From positions 1 to 9,341 of the forward strand of contig JARRRL010000184.1 of assembly GCA_037380725.1 (NCBI GenBank): a stretch of 9,341 nt of DNA, given 5' to 3'. Below, one piece after another: positions 1-6,343 of the stretch. Position numbers and translations under genes: made by a program. The stretch is from JARRRL01 sp037380725 (GTDB lineage: Bacteria; Pseudomonadota; Gammaproteobacteria; Pseudomonadales; JANQJO01). Numbering within the stretch: position 1 is the first letter of the stretch; every line of letters starts with the position of its first letter. The notes under the pieces are model-generated. The model had not been told where the DNA came from, made no database searches, and saw only the letters and a list, made by a program, of their open reading frames with translations.

Positions 1-53
1 GTATCAATTATTGTCTTATGTTAAGTATTGTCAGTTTATAATACTAACTTTTA

Positions 54-926
54 TTACACAATCACATCCCTACCCGCTTGAGAACTACTTGCCACGACAC
101 GCCCCGTAGTAATATCCCAGGCTTGAGGCAAATTCATGGCCGCGTAGTGCCACTGATAACTATAAAATGTATCATCGGGAACGATAGAGGCCTGCCGAAT
201 ATAATTCGGCTCAGCATACTCAACATCAGGTGATTGTCGTAACCGTTTAATTTTTATCAGTGTTTGCAATTTTGAATTCTCTTCAAGCCCCCCGCTTTGC
301 GCAGACCGCGTGAACGGTTTATTTGAGCGTAACGGAGCGGAATCGTCAAACTTTACGAGGGCAGCACGCGCGGTAATCGAAGGATGAGACAGTGTCGAAC
401 TTAACAAAATTGCATCGCTTTGACTTGGTATCGAGCGAGCACGCAATGCGGACATTTTCACCGACATTTTAACAATGGCTTCCCCTGGTACAAACGTTAC
501 TGATCTTTCAGAATCACTCACAGCACTTCGATTCACAGCGGACGTGAATTGAAGGACATATTTCGAAGCCCCCGAGAAAATATAAGGTGCCACATAATAA
601 ACACCATCATCGGGCACGGTGATGACTTCATATTCCGTTTCCGACTCCGAAACCAACAACAGCTCCCGCTCTTCATTGAACAGAGCGAGATCCACATCTC
701 CAGAAAAGCGTGCCGATTGATCAGCAAAGCTCGAGTAATCAACAATCTGTAATAATATCTGCTGCCCTTTTTGCAACGCAACGCGATAAACATCCACTTC
801 ATCGTTAGCCTGTTCAAAGACATCATTGCCAAAATCGGTGGCTGTCTCAGTTAAAAAGCCATGCACAGAAGAGAAATTATTAATATTCTGAGCCGTTTCA
901 AAACTGGAATTGTCAGAATAATATCC
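54..926 (-). pseudogene. Remnant of a secreted subtilisin-like (S8) serine protease: PPC-like domain, propeptide and first residues of the catalytic domain
   Basis: Numbering is from the GTG at 866. Residues ~1-110 resemble a bacterial pre-peptidase C-terminal (PPC-type) beta domain. Residues ~124-225 resemble an S8 propeptide (FVPGEAIVKM near 125, then SPDVEYAEPNY near 212). Residues ~231-270 match the start of an S8 catalytic domain (QWHY, LPQAWDITTG). The frame then ends DVIV followed by two TAA codons (56-51), just where families continue into the catalytic D-T/S-G motif. Asp, His and Ser of the triad are therefore all absent. Homology-like sequence also continues upstream of the GTG (DNSSFETAQNINNF, frame open to a TAA at 929-927) with no ATG and no signal peptide. 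The GTG is thus probably not a true start, and the gene appears broken at both ends. A functional stand-alone inhibitor-like propeptide is conceivable but unlikely without a secretion signal. Family assignment is by eye. Confidence 0.72.
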
Positions 927-1146
927 TTACAGGATCATATTTTACCATTCAAAATGGGCCGAGCGTGAACCAGCAGCACACGCGCATCGTGAGCAATTTT
1001 TTATTTTATTGCTTTCACATTAGAAAATCTATTGAATAATTACGGCGCCTTGGCTTTATGACTTATTACCATTCTTACAGAACGGCTTTATTGAGTCGCC
1101 TTTCTATGAGCACGTTTTATTTTTTCGAACGGCATTCTAAAATGCG

Positions 1147-1163
1147 TATCCCTTGAAGGGATA
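1147..1163 (+). terminator. Small hairpin followed by a T-rich tract, possible weak terminator
   Basis: TATCCCT (1147-1153) and AGGGATA (1157-1163) pair perfectly around a TGA loop, and GATATTTTT follows. The stem is short with three G-C pairs and the T-run starts four bases away, so this is at best a weak intrinsic terminator for plus-strand transcription. No plus-strand gene is seen upstream of it. Confidence 0.25.
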
Positions 1164-1272
1164 GATATTTTTCCGAAAATTCTGTCTATTTGATAAAATA
1201 CACAGCTAGCTATTTACAAGCGATCAACTATTGGTCTATTTTTTTAAACGCGCTTATTATTCGCTCCCAAAA

Positions 1273-1325
1273 TGCAGCACCCAATTATAGTGACATACGA
1301 CTGATCACTAATTAGACGTGCTGCA
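1273..1325. repeat. Long imperfect inverted repeat (hairpin) upstream of the unknown gene
   Basis: The outer arms TGCAGCAC (1273-1280) and GTGCTGCA (1318-1325) are perfect 8-bp complements. Inside them AATTA (1283-1287) pairs with TAATT (1309-1313), and GTGA (1290-1293) with TCAC (1305-1308). That leaves an 11-nt loop, a TA bulge and a CC/AGAC internal loop, with 17 pairs in all. CACCCTTTT follows on the plus strand. It could be an RNA structure, a terminator, a protein-binding palindrome or a small mobile-repeat remnant. The pairing is seen; the role is not known. Confidence 0.5.
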
Positions 1326-1344
1326 CCCTTTTCGGTTCATATGC

Positions 1345-1373
1345 TTTTATTGATTACTAAAAGTGAATATAAT
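1345..1373 (+). promoter_or_regulatory. Possible sigma70 promoter for the 344-residue unknown gene
   Basis: A perfect -10 box TATAAT lies at 1368-1373, with TTTTAT (1345-1350) 17 bp upstream as a poor -35 match. Transcription from here would give a leader of about 110 nt containing the TTGGCACGC and AACACAATTAAAAA direct repeats. The region is AT-rich, so a chance TATAAT is possible. Confidence 0.33.
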
Positions 1374-1492
1374 TGGCACGCGTTGGCACGCCATGTGTTT
1401 AAGCACTCAGCGAGCCAAGTACACGCGCTTGTAGCGCATTTAAGAACAAACACAATTAAAAAGTAGAACACAATTAAAAAAGGACTGTACCT

Positions 1493-2527
1493 ATGCCACA
1501 GGCTCTCACCGGCAACCGTTATTACTCCGACTCTTCACCATCACAGAGCAAACAACACTCTTCGAGCGCCAACACCAATGAGTACTCCAAAAATGGTTTC
1601 TCTTTGGGTCGAGCCCTTAAAGCAGGAGCTATCGGTGTACTCGCTTTGTCAGGTGGTGCCGCATCGCGCGTGGCACCACCACGCGTGGAATACCGTGGCG
1701 GCACCGCAAACAACAAGCCCTCTTTGAACAAGCCTTCATGGAAAGGGGGGCGTCATTTACTACAAGATATTGGCGACTTTAATCAACTCAACACCTGGGC
1801 GAAAAACAACAACGTCACCGCAAACGCGTTGCGCCGCGCAACCGGTCAAGATGATTTGAGCAAAGCCAGTGCGTCGACGCTCGACGCCTGCACGGCAGAA
1901 AAAGCCACCATCACAGCGGACAGCAGCGAAGGCGCATTTTACGCTTGTGGCGATGATTTTGAAGCCAGTGTAGGCTTTTTACCCAAAGACACGAACGGTA
2001 ATTCTCTAAGCAAAGAACAGGGTATCGTACTCGCTCAACTTTCAGATCAACAAGTATCTTCTTACGACACACGCAAGGCATTTGATGGCAATCAATGCAA
2101 GCACGTTAGCTCAGTCGTAGGCAAGGATTGTTTTGCGAAAATTGCAGGCAGCGTTGCCGAAAGTTTCGTGCCACGAATAAGACCTTCCGCCTCACAGGCT
2201 GAGGTTGTAGACGAAATCAATCAATTTAAACCCCGAAAAACCACATTTCCTGGCGAAAAGGAGATGTGCTACTACAACACAGGGAACTTCAGCCTGTCAG
2301 GTCTACAACCCATGGACGCCCTTAGCGCCAAGGAGCAGCGTTCCAGCGCTTACGACGCCTGTGAAAACAGCAAAGGTGATGATCGTTTGTGGGCGGGAAC
2401 TGCTTGGAATCACATTCGCCTTCTCACCACTCCGGCAGTGAGTGTTGCTTTAGGCCTTGCCGCAGTGGGAGGCTGGGCATTTCTGGGAATGGGGTTGGGG
2501 GGCTTGGGAAGCTGCTGCAAGAGTTAG
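1493..2527 (+). CDS. Unrecognised cysteine-containing protein with two hydrophobic segments, possibly exported
   Basis: I do not recognise the family. The ATG is preceded by AGGA at 1481-1484 with 8-nt spacing, a credible start. Residues 1-37 are polar and rich in Ser, Asn and Gln. Residues ~42-58 (LKAGAIGVLALSGGAA) are hydrophobic and short. Residues ~60-300 are mostly soluble, with Cys at 133, 152, 202, 213, 259 and 290. Residues ~311-340 form a Gly/Ala-rich hydrophobic segment, after which the protein ends GSCCKS. Even-numbered dispersed cysteines suggest disulfides and thus an extracytoplasmic or host-compartment location. A polar Ser-rich start would also suit a type III/IV secreted effector, but no secretion genes are in the window. 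The terminal CC next to a membrane-like helix is a possible lipidation site (inference). It stands alone, flanked by a long AT-rich spacer and a strong hairpin. A 10-bp repeat GCTGCTGCAA (2511-2520, 2528-2537) straddles the TAG stop. The frame is confident; the function is unknown. Confidence 0.75.
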   Translation: MPQALTGNRYYSDSSPSQSKQHSSSANTNEYSKNGFSLGRALKAGAIGVLALSGGAASRVAPPRVEYRGGTANNKPSLNKPSWKGGRHLLQDIGDFNQLNTWAKNNNVTANALRRATGQDDLSKASASTLDACTAEKATITADSSEGAFYACGDDFEASVGFLPKDTNGNSLSKEQGIVLAQLSDQQVSSYDTRKAFDGNQCKHVSSVVGKDCFAKIAGSVAESFVPRIRPSASQAEVVDEINQFKPRKTTFPGEKEMCYYNTGNFSLSGLQPMDALSAKEQRSSAYDACENSKGDDRLWAGTAWNHIRLLTTPAVSVALGLAAVGGWAFLGMGLGGLGSCCKS

Positions 2528-2604
2528 GCTGCTGCAACATGAGAAATTAAAATAAAATTTATTTTTTCTTATCTAAGCACCTTGGCAAAGACCACTTTGA
2601 GTAA

Positions 2605-2650
2605 ATCAGCGAGACACATTTATAAAATAGTATAAGTGTGTCTCGCTGGT
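2605..2650. terminator. Strong hairpin between convergent genes, probable bidirectional terminator or palindromic repeat
   Basis: CAGCGAGACACA (2607-2618) and TGTGTCTCGCTG (2637-2648) are perfect 12-bp complements. The stem continues inward through a T-G wobble and TTATA/TATAA to a six-base loop AAATAG (2625-2630), and outward by two weaker pairs. It lies between the stop codons of the plus-strand unknown gene (2527) and the minus-strand permease-like gene (2683), where a shared terminator is expected. Neither side has a classical T-run; the plus side is only moderately T-rich. A dispersed REP-like element is the alternative. Confidence 0.5.
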
Positions 2651-2682
2651 ATTGTATTATTATACCTTTACTGATTACACCT

Positions 2683-3351
2683 TTACTGTGGTGGTTTTGG
2701 TTCACGATAAGCACGAACCCAATCCGGTTGAAACACCGCCAATGCCGTCATAATGGTTCCGTTAATAAACCCTTCACCAAACATAAGCAGCGGCAGCAAC
2801 GCCACTTGATCCCAGGCCGCCGCCAACAGCGCGTGCTGTTGAGACAAATTCAGCACGAGCAAGCCCATCAGCGAAGCCGCTAACACCGTGAAAGCGCCCC
2901 CCAAAAAACTGGCGCCCAATGTAAAAGCAAACAGCGGAGCCACCGAAATACAGCGCACAAGCCGAAGCACCAATACGGGAACCAACGCAGGCACTAATAC
3001 CGTGCACAGTGCGTCCACACCGATTACTGTCCAATCGCCACCGATAATAAGCTGCCGGAAAAACAATGCCAACAACCCAGCGATTACCCCAAAACTCAAA
3101 CCCAGCAACAAGATCACGCTGGCAATCAACAGCAGATGAAAGCTAAGCCCTCCCTCCTGATGCGTCGTAATCGACATCGACCAAATCAACACCAACACCA
3201 ATACTGAACCGAAAAACAGATGTTGACGCTCACTGACACGCGCGATAAGTCGCCAGGGTGCACAATATAAGGCTGTGCCCAATGCCAACAACATCACGCT
3301 GATTGCAACTCCATTCAACCAGAGCGGCACCAGCGCAGGATTAAAATTCAT
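2683..3351 (-). CDS. CbiM/COG3235-like integral membrane protein (ECF-type permease family)
   Basis: A hydrophobic protein of 222 residues with about six membrane segments. It resembles the COG3235 branch of the CbiM superfamily: APWR near 31, HQEGGLSFHLLL at 64-75, and FGEGFINGTIMTAL at 191-204 followed by FQPDW. CbiM proteins are substrate-binding components of cobalt/nickel ECF transporters. This branch lacks the N-terminal Met-His-Ile metal-binding start, and no ATPase or CbiQ-like partner is nearby, so substrate and transport activity are uncertain. A start at 3351 is preferred because AGGAG lies 11 nt upstream (3367-3363) and the usual family start is close to MNFNPALV. An upstream in-frame ATG at 3378 would add nine residues but has no Shine-Dalgarno. 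It follows leuA on the same strand, so co-transcription is possible, though a functional link is not implied. Confidence 0.82.
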   Translation of the reverse strand: MNFNPALVPLWLNGVAISVMLLALGTALYCAPWRLIARVSERQHLFFGSVLVLVLIWSMSITTHQEGGLSFHLLLIASVILLLGLSFGVIAGLLALFFRQLIIGGDWTVIGVDALCTVLVPALVPVLVLRLVRCISVAPLFAFTLGASFLGGAFTVLAASLMGLLVLNLSQQHALLAAAWDQVALLPLLMFGEGFINGTIMTALAVFQPDWVRAYREPKPPQ

Positions 3352-3483
3352 AAACGGAACAACTCCTATCCTAAACATACTCGGGCTTGACTTGCTTACT
3401 GTGCGCAGTCACAAGCCAGGATACACAGTCCATTCCGTAAGTTTTCTGGCGACACTGATCCTTATTTAGCTTTCACCTAGCCT

Positions 3484-5178
3484 TCACCTACACAAGGACT
3501 GTTCCTCAGATTCTGCACTGAGGACAGCTCGATTATAACCATTCATGATCGCTTTGATCGCAGCGGTGGTAATGTTGCGGTCCCGCCCCACACCAAATAT
3601 GGGGTGATTGTCATTAATTTGTACTTCCACATAACAGACAGCGTCTCCATCGGCCCCTTCTCCAATGGCATGCTCGTGATAATCCAATACCATCAAGTTC
3701 ACACCCGCGAATTGGCTGATCGCTTGCACAGCAGCGTCGATAGGACCCGCGCCATGCCCCCTCATTTTAACCGTATGATCCTGGTAGCGGGCCTCAATCA
3801 CCACATCCACTCGATGGGTATCACTTGTTTCTGTTATCACACTCGCCTCATAAGCAAGGGGCGAATTGACGGCAAAATAGGTCTCCTGGAAACAAGCCAC
3901 AATCTCTGCGCCCGTTACTTCTTTACCGGTTTCCTCACTGACTTTTTGCACCACAGCACTGAATTCAATTTGCAAACGTCGAGGCGCGTGTAAGCCCGCT
4001 TCCTGTTGCAGCAAGAAACTGACGCCCCCCTTACCGGATTGCGAATTCACGCGCACCACCGCATCATAGCTACGATTTAAGTCCGCTGGATCAATCGGCA
4101 AGTAAGGGACTTCCCAGATCCCCCCTTTTTGCTGTACAGCAAACCCTTTTTTAATCGCATCCTGATGGGAACCGGAAAAAGCCGTAAACACCAACTCACC
4201 CGCATAAGGATGACGTGGATGCACCGGCAAGCGATTACACGCTTCTACCAATTGACGAACCCGATCGATGTGAGAAAAATCCAAACCAGGATGAATGCCT
4301 TGTGTATAAAGATTCAATGCCAGAGTCACCAAATCCACATTACCGGTACGCTCGCCGTTACCAAACAAGCACCCTTCCACTCGATCCGCACCCGCCATTA
4401 GCGCCAATTCCGCTGCGGCGATCGCGGTACCGCGATCGTTGTGAGGGTGTACACTGATGAGAATTGCATCGCGATTATTGAGATTTCGATGCATCCACTC
4501 GATCTGATCCGCATAGGTGTTCGGTGTGCACATCTCCACCGTTGCGGGCAGATTCATAATCATTTTATGCTGCGCTGTGGGCTGCCAAACTTCGCTCACG
4601 GCGTCACACACCGCTTTGGAAAACGCGAGCTCAGTACTGGAAAAAACCTCCGGCGAATACTGGTACACCCATTCCACTTCAGGCGCTTCAGCGGTTAAGG
4701 CTTTCACCCATTGCGTGCCTTGCACCGCAATTTTTTTGACGCCTGCTTGATCAGTTTTGTATACGATCTTACGAAAAGCTGGCGCAATGGGGTTGTACAG
4801 ATGCAAAATAGCGCGTTTGGCACCACGCAAACTCTGTACCGTCCGCTCAATCAGCTCATAACGCGCCTGTACCAAGACTTCAATGGTCACATCATCGGGG
4901 ATATGCCCCCCTTCAATCAACAAACGCGCAAAATGGAAATCGGTTTCCGATGCCGACGGAAAACCAATTTCAATTTCTTTAAAACCAATTGCAACCAACT
5001 CTTTAAAAAACCGTAACTTAGTGGATACGGACATGGGATCAATCAGCGCCTGATTGCCATCGCGCAAATCCGTACTCATCCAAATTGGCGGCTTCTCAAT
5101 GACCGCGTTCGGCCACTGACGATCCGGCAAAGCAATACCGGTAAAACGTTGATACTTGCTGGCTGGATTGCTGAGCAT
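3484..5178 (-). CDS. leuA: 2-isopropylmalate synthase
   Basis: LeuA condenses acetyl-CoA with 2-oxoisovalerate to give 2-isopropylmalate, the committed step of leucine synthesis, in the cytoplasm. The 564 residues fit the longer LeuA type of pseudomonads and actinobacteria. The catalytic HMGL-like barrel covers ~30-310 and contains STDLRDGNQAL (35-45, with the catalytic Arg and metal-binding Asp), the metal ligands HPHND (His244, His246) and NGERTGN (274-280). A linker (~310-430) leads to the C-terminal regulatory domain (~440-550) with RGHGAGPIDA near 473 and GRDRNITTAA near 531, the domain that binds leucine for feedback inhibition in this family. The ATG at 5178 has AAGGAGA 5 nt upstream (5190-5184). 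I saw no clear leucine-rich leader peptide or attenuator upstream. leuB, leuC and leuD are not in the window. An 11-nt-period duplication of TTCACCTA (3472-3479, 3483-3490) covers the stop codon. Confidence 0.96.
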   Translation of the reverse strand: MLSNPASKYQRFTGIALPDRQWPNAVIEKPPIWMSTDLRDGNQALIDPMSVSTKLRFFKELVAIGFKEIEIGFPSASETDFHFARLLIEGGHIPDDVTIEVLVQARYELIERTVQSLRGAKRAILHLYNPIAPAFRKIVYKTDQAGVKKIAVQGTQWVKALTAEAPEVEWVYQYSPEVFSSTELAFSKAVCDAVSEVWQPTAQHKMIMNLPATVEMCTPNTYADQIEWMHRNLNNRDAILISVHPHNDRGTAIAAAELALMAGADRVEGCLFGNGERTGNVDLVTLALNLYTQGIHPGLDFSHIDRVRQLVEACNRLPVHPRHPYAGELVFTAFSGSHQDAIKKGFAVQQKGGIWEVPYLPIDPADLNRSYDAVVRVNSQSGKGGVSFLLQQEAGLHAPRRLQIEFSAVVQKVSEETGKEVTGAEIVACFQETYFAVNSPLAYEASVITETSDTHRVDVVIEARYQDHTVKMRGHGAGPIDAAVQAISQFAGVNLMVLDYHEHAIGEGADGDAVCYVEVQINDNHPIFGVGRDRNITTAAIKAIMNGYNRAVLSAESEEQSLCR

Positions 5179-5360
5179 AAGGGTCTCCTTGCGTCTTCAG
5201 CTGATTAGTTCAAGCGGGGGTATGAAGGCAATCATTGCTAAATATCTCAAATCAGTATACGAGTTTTGCATTGGCAGAATAATGCTATTATCGTCGTTAA
5301 AGCTAATTTATTGAAATAATATGCCATATATGTATATTTTTATAGAATAAAATATCTTTG

Positions 5361-5401
5361 ATAAGCAGAAACCTGAAATGGGATCGCTTATGATCGTTTC
5401 T
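5361..5401 (+). other. Interleaved inverted repeats that could form an H-type RNA pseudoknot
   Basis: ATAAGC (5361-5366) is complementary to GCTTAT (5386-5391). The next six bases, AGAAAC (5367-5372), lie in that loop and are complementary to GTTTCT (5396-5401). Two adjacent 6-bp stems in crossed order are the layout of an H-type pseudoknot. No transcript is known here and short repeats in AT-rich DNA can arise by chance. Confidence 0.22.
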
Positions 5402-5481
5402 AGGCCAGGCACCATGAGGACGGAAGCACTTATATTTACATAGAAAATTTACAACAAACAAGAAAAAAGAGGGAGGTTTTA

Positions 5482-5538
5482 GTGTTTTATTTAGTATGGT
5501 TCCCGCTATTCATCAAAGAACCAAGTATCTTATTTTAA
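5482..5538 (+). CDS. Possible 18-residue peptide behind a strong Shine-Dalgarno
   Basis: GGGAGG (5471-5476) stands five bases before a GTG that opens an 18-codon frame, MFYLVWFPLFIKEPSILF, ending in TAA. The Shine-Dalgarno is one of the best in the window, and the peptide is hydrophobic, like many membrane microproteins or leader peptides. There is no family match and no downstream gene until 5793, so this may equally be chance in a purine-rich stretch. Confidence 0.2.
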   Translation: MFYLVWFPLFIKEPSILF

Positions 5539-5663
5539 TCGAGAGCCGCTCACCGTTTTTATTATCTTGTTGACTCTACATTTCCCGATAAAAGGCATCA
5601 AATCATAGTTATCGATGACCGAATGAAGGGGCTAAGGGGTTGTCCACCAATACAATCAGCATA

Positions 5664-5699
5664 CTTAAACACTTGCTACCAAGCCAAAGCACGTTTAAG
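5664..5699 (+). repeat. Inverted repeat upstream of the SirB2-like gene
   Basis: CTTAAAC (5664-5670) pairs with GTTTAAG (5693-5699), and an inner CTTG (5672-5675) pairs with CAAG (5680-5683) around CTAC. It lies about 95 bp before the SirB2-like start and could be an operator or leader hairpin. Only the pairing is seen. Confidence 0.28.
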
Positions 5700-5792
5700 C
5701 TCTTGAGCCAATACGACGATCGCCACATTCAACAGCGCAAGCCGCCCATTCATCATGAATCAGCACGGACACGGATAAGGGAACCACTCCTC

Positions 5793-6169
5793 ATGTCATA
5801 CCTCGCTCTCAAACACGCCCACTCAGGACTCGCTTGGTTATCGGGCATTTTATGTTTCGCTGCGCACCGACCTGGCGTGATCGTAAAATACTGAAAATCC
5901 TTCCACACATACTGGATACCGCCCTGTTGGCTTTCGCCATTGCTTTGTGCGTTACCCTGGCGCAGTACCCCGGTCAGCAAGCATGGCTAACGGCTAAAGT
6001 TATCGGCTTACTGGCCTACATCGGTTTCGGCGTCATCGCAATTCGGCGTGGTCACCTTTGGGCTTTTGGCTTAGCTTTGCTCAGCTACGCTTACATCATC
6101 GGGGCTGTTTTTAATCATTCCGCTCTGTCATGGGGCTACCTACTTGTAGGAGGACACACCGCCGGTTAG
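5793..6169 (+). pseudogene. SirB2-family membrane protein with an apparent one-base frameshift
   Basis: The ATG at 5793 begins MSYLALKHAHSGLAWLSG, the typical N-terminus of SirB2-family proteins, but this frame soon diverges and stops at 5892-5894. The rest of the family (FMFRCAPTWRDRKILKILPH, then LDTALLAFAIAL, the conserved WLTAKVIGLLAYIGFGVIA and a last membrane helix) is in another frame ending at 6169. Adding one T to the four-T run at 5848-5851 joins the two as SGIFMFRC and gives about 125 residues with four membrane helices, normal for the family. SirB2 proteins are small inner-membrane proteins named from a Salmonella regulator of invasion genes; their biochemical role is poorly defined. 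A weak AAGGGA (5777-5782) precedes the start. The break may be a genuine mutation, slippage-corrected expression from the T-run, or a sequencing deletion; the rest of the frame is intact, which suggests a recent change or an error. Confidence 0.8.
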
Positions 6170-6268
6170 GGCCTGCGTTGATGAAGAACCCGCCGCTCCC
6201 AAAACATCCAAACTCAAAGCGCCAACCAGACAAACCAACACACACACTAAACCAACAAACATAACCAT
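6140..6268 (-). CDS. Possible 42-residue small membrane protein, antisense to the SirB2-like 3' end
   Basis: On the minus strand an ATG at 6268 opens a 42-codon frame starting MVMFVGLVCVLVCLVGALSL, one hydrophobic helix, then a short polar tail ending in TAG at 6142-6140. It overlaps the last 30 bases of the SirB2-like gene. The plus strand here is strikingly C+A-rich (about 6190-6275), so a hydrophobic Val/Leu-rich frame on the complement is partly expected from base composition. AGGAA lies about 12 bases upstream, which is long. No family is recognised. Confidence 0.15.
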   Translation of the reverse strand: MVMFVGLVCVLVCLVGALSLDVLGAAGSSSTQALTGGVSSYK

Positions 6269-6304
6269 ATAACTAACTGTTCCTGCACAGGCTTCTCGAG
6301 CGTC

Positions 6305-6333
6305 TTGTTACGCATGGCAGGCTCAGTAATAAT
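6305..6333 (+). promoter_or_regulatory. Probable sigma70 promoter of the rnf operon
   Basis: TTGTTA (6305-6310) and AATAAT (6328-6333) match the -35 and -10 consensus at four and five of six positions with the ideal 17-bp spacer. Transcription would start near 6340 and give a leader of about 100 nt before rnfA. This is the best-spaced promoter found in the spacer. Confidence 0.42.
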
Positions 6334-6343
6334 AGACTTCATC

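Larger units (their letters stand above)
927..1492. other. AT-rich intergenic region with hairpins and short direct repeats, no convincing gene
   Basis: No convincing reading frame is seen on either strand. The stretch holds a small hairpin (1147-1163), a long imperfect hairpin (1273-1325), a TATAAT box (1368-1373), a 9-bp direct repeat TTGGCACGC (1373-1381 and 1383-1391) and a 14-bp direct repeat AACACAATTAAAAA (1449-1462 and 1467-1480). It separates the protease remnant from the divergently oriented unknown gene. It is long for a bacterial spacer and may include eroded sequence or the unknown gene's control region. Confidence 0.6.
5179..5792. other. Long AT-rich divergent intergenic region between leuA and the SirB2-like gene
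   Basis: About 600 bp separating divergent genes, with no substantial reading frame on either strand. It must contain the leuA promoter (minus strand; TATACT at 5259-5254 is a weak -10 candidate without a good -35) and a promoter for the SirB2-like gene. Visible structure is limited to a pseudoknot-like arrangement (5361-5401), a very short frame behind a strong Shine-Dalgarno (5482-5538) and an inverted repeat (5664-5699). No known riboswitch or small RNA was recognised. Confidence 0.55.

Noticed and set aside
1374..1400. Sigma54-type promoter suggested by TTGGCACG upstream of the unknown gene
   Set aside because: Neither copy of TTGGCACG has the required GC dinucleotide at the -12 position with correct spacing; the second copy has GT there.
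2541..2570. AT-only palindrome after the unknown gene as an intrinsic terminator
   Set aside because: The stem AAAATAAA/TTTATTTT has no G-C pairs and practically no loop, so it would not be a stable terminator; the 2605-2650 hairpin is the better candidate.
3604..5016. Several open frames on the strand opposite leuA
   Set aside because: They lie fully inside a strongly conserved leuA, have no family features of their own and reflect codon bias on the complementary strand.
5401..5430. GGACGGAAGC-containing segment resembling part of an SRP RNA or a riboswitch core
   Set aside because: The similarity is limited to a few bases; the flanks do not form the expected stems of 4.5S RNA or of c-di-GMP, TPP or guanidine riboswitches.
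5540..5600. TTGACT (5570-5575) as -35 of a SirB2 promoter
   Set aside because: No acceptable -10 hexamer occurs at 16-18 bp spacing.
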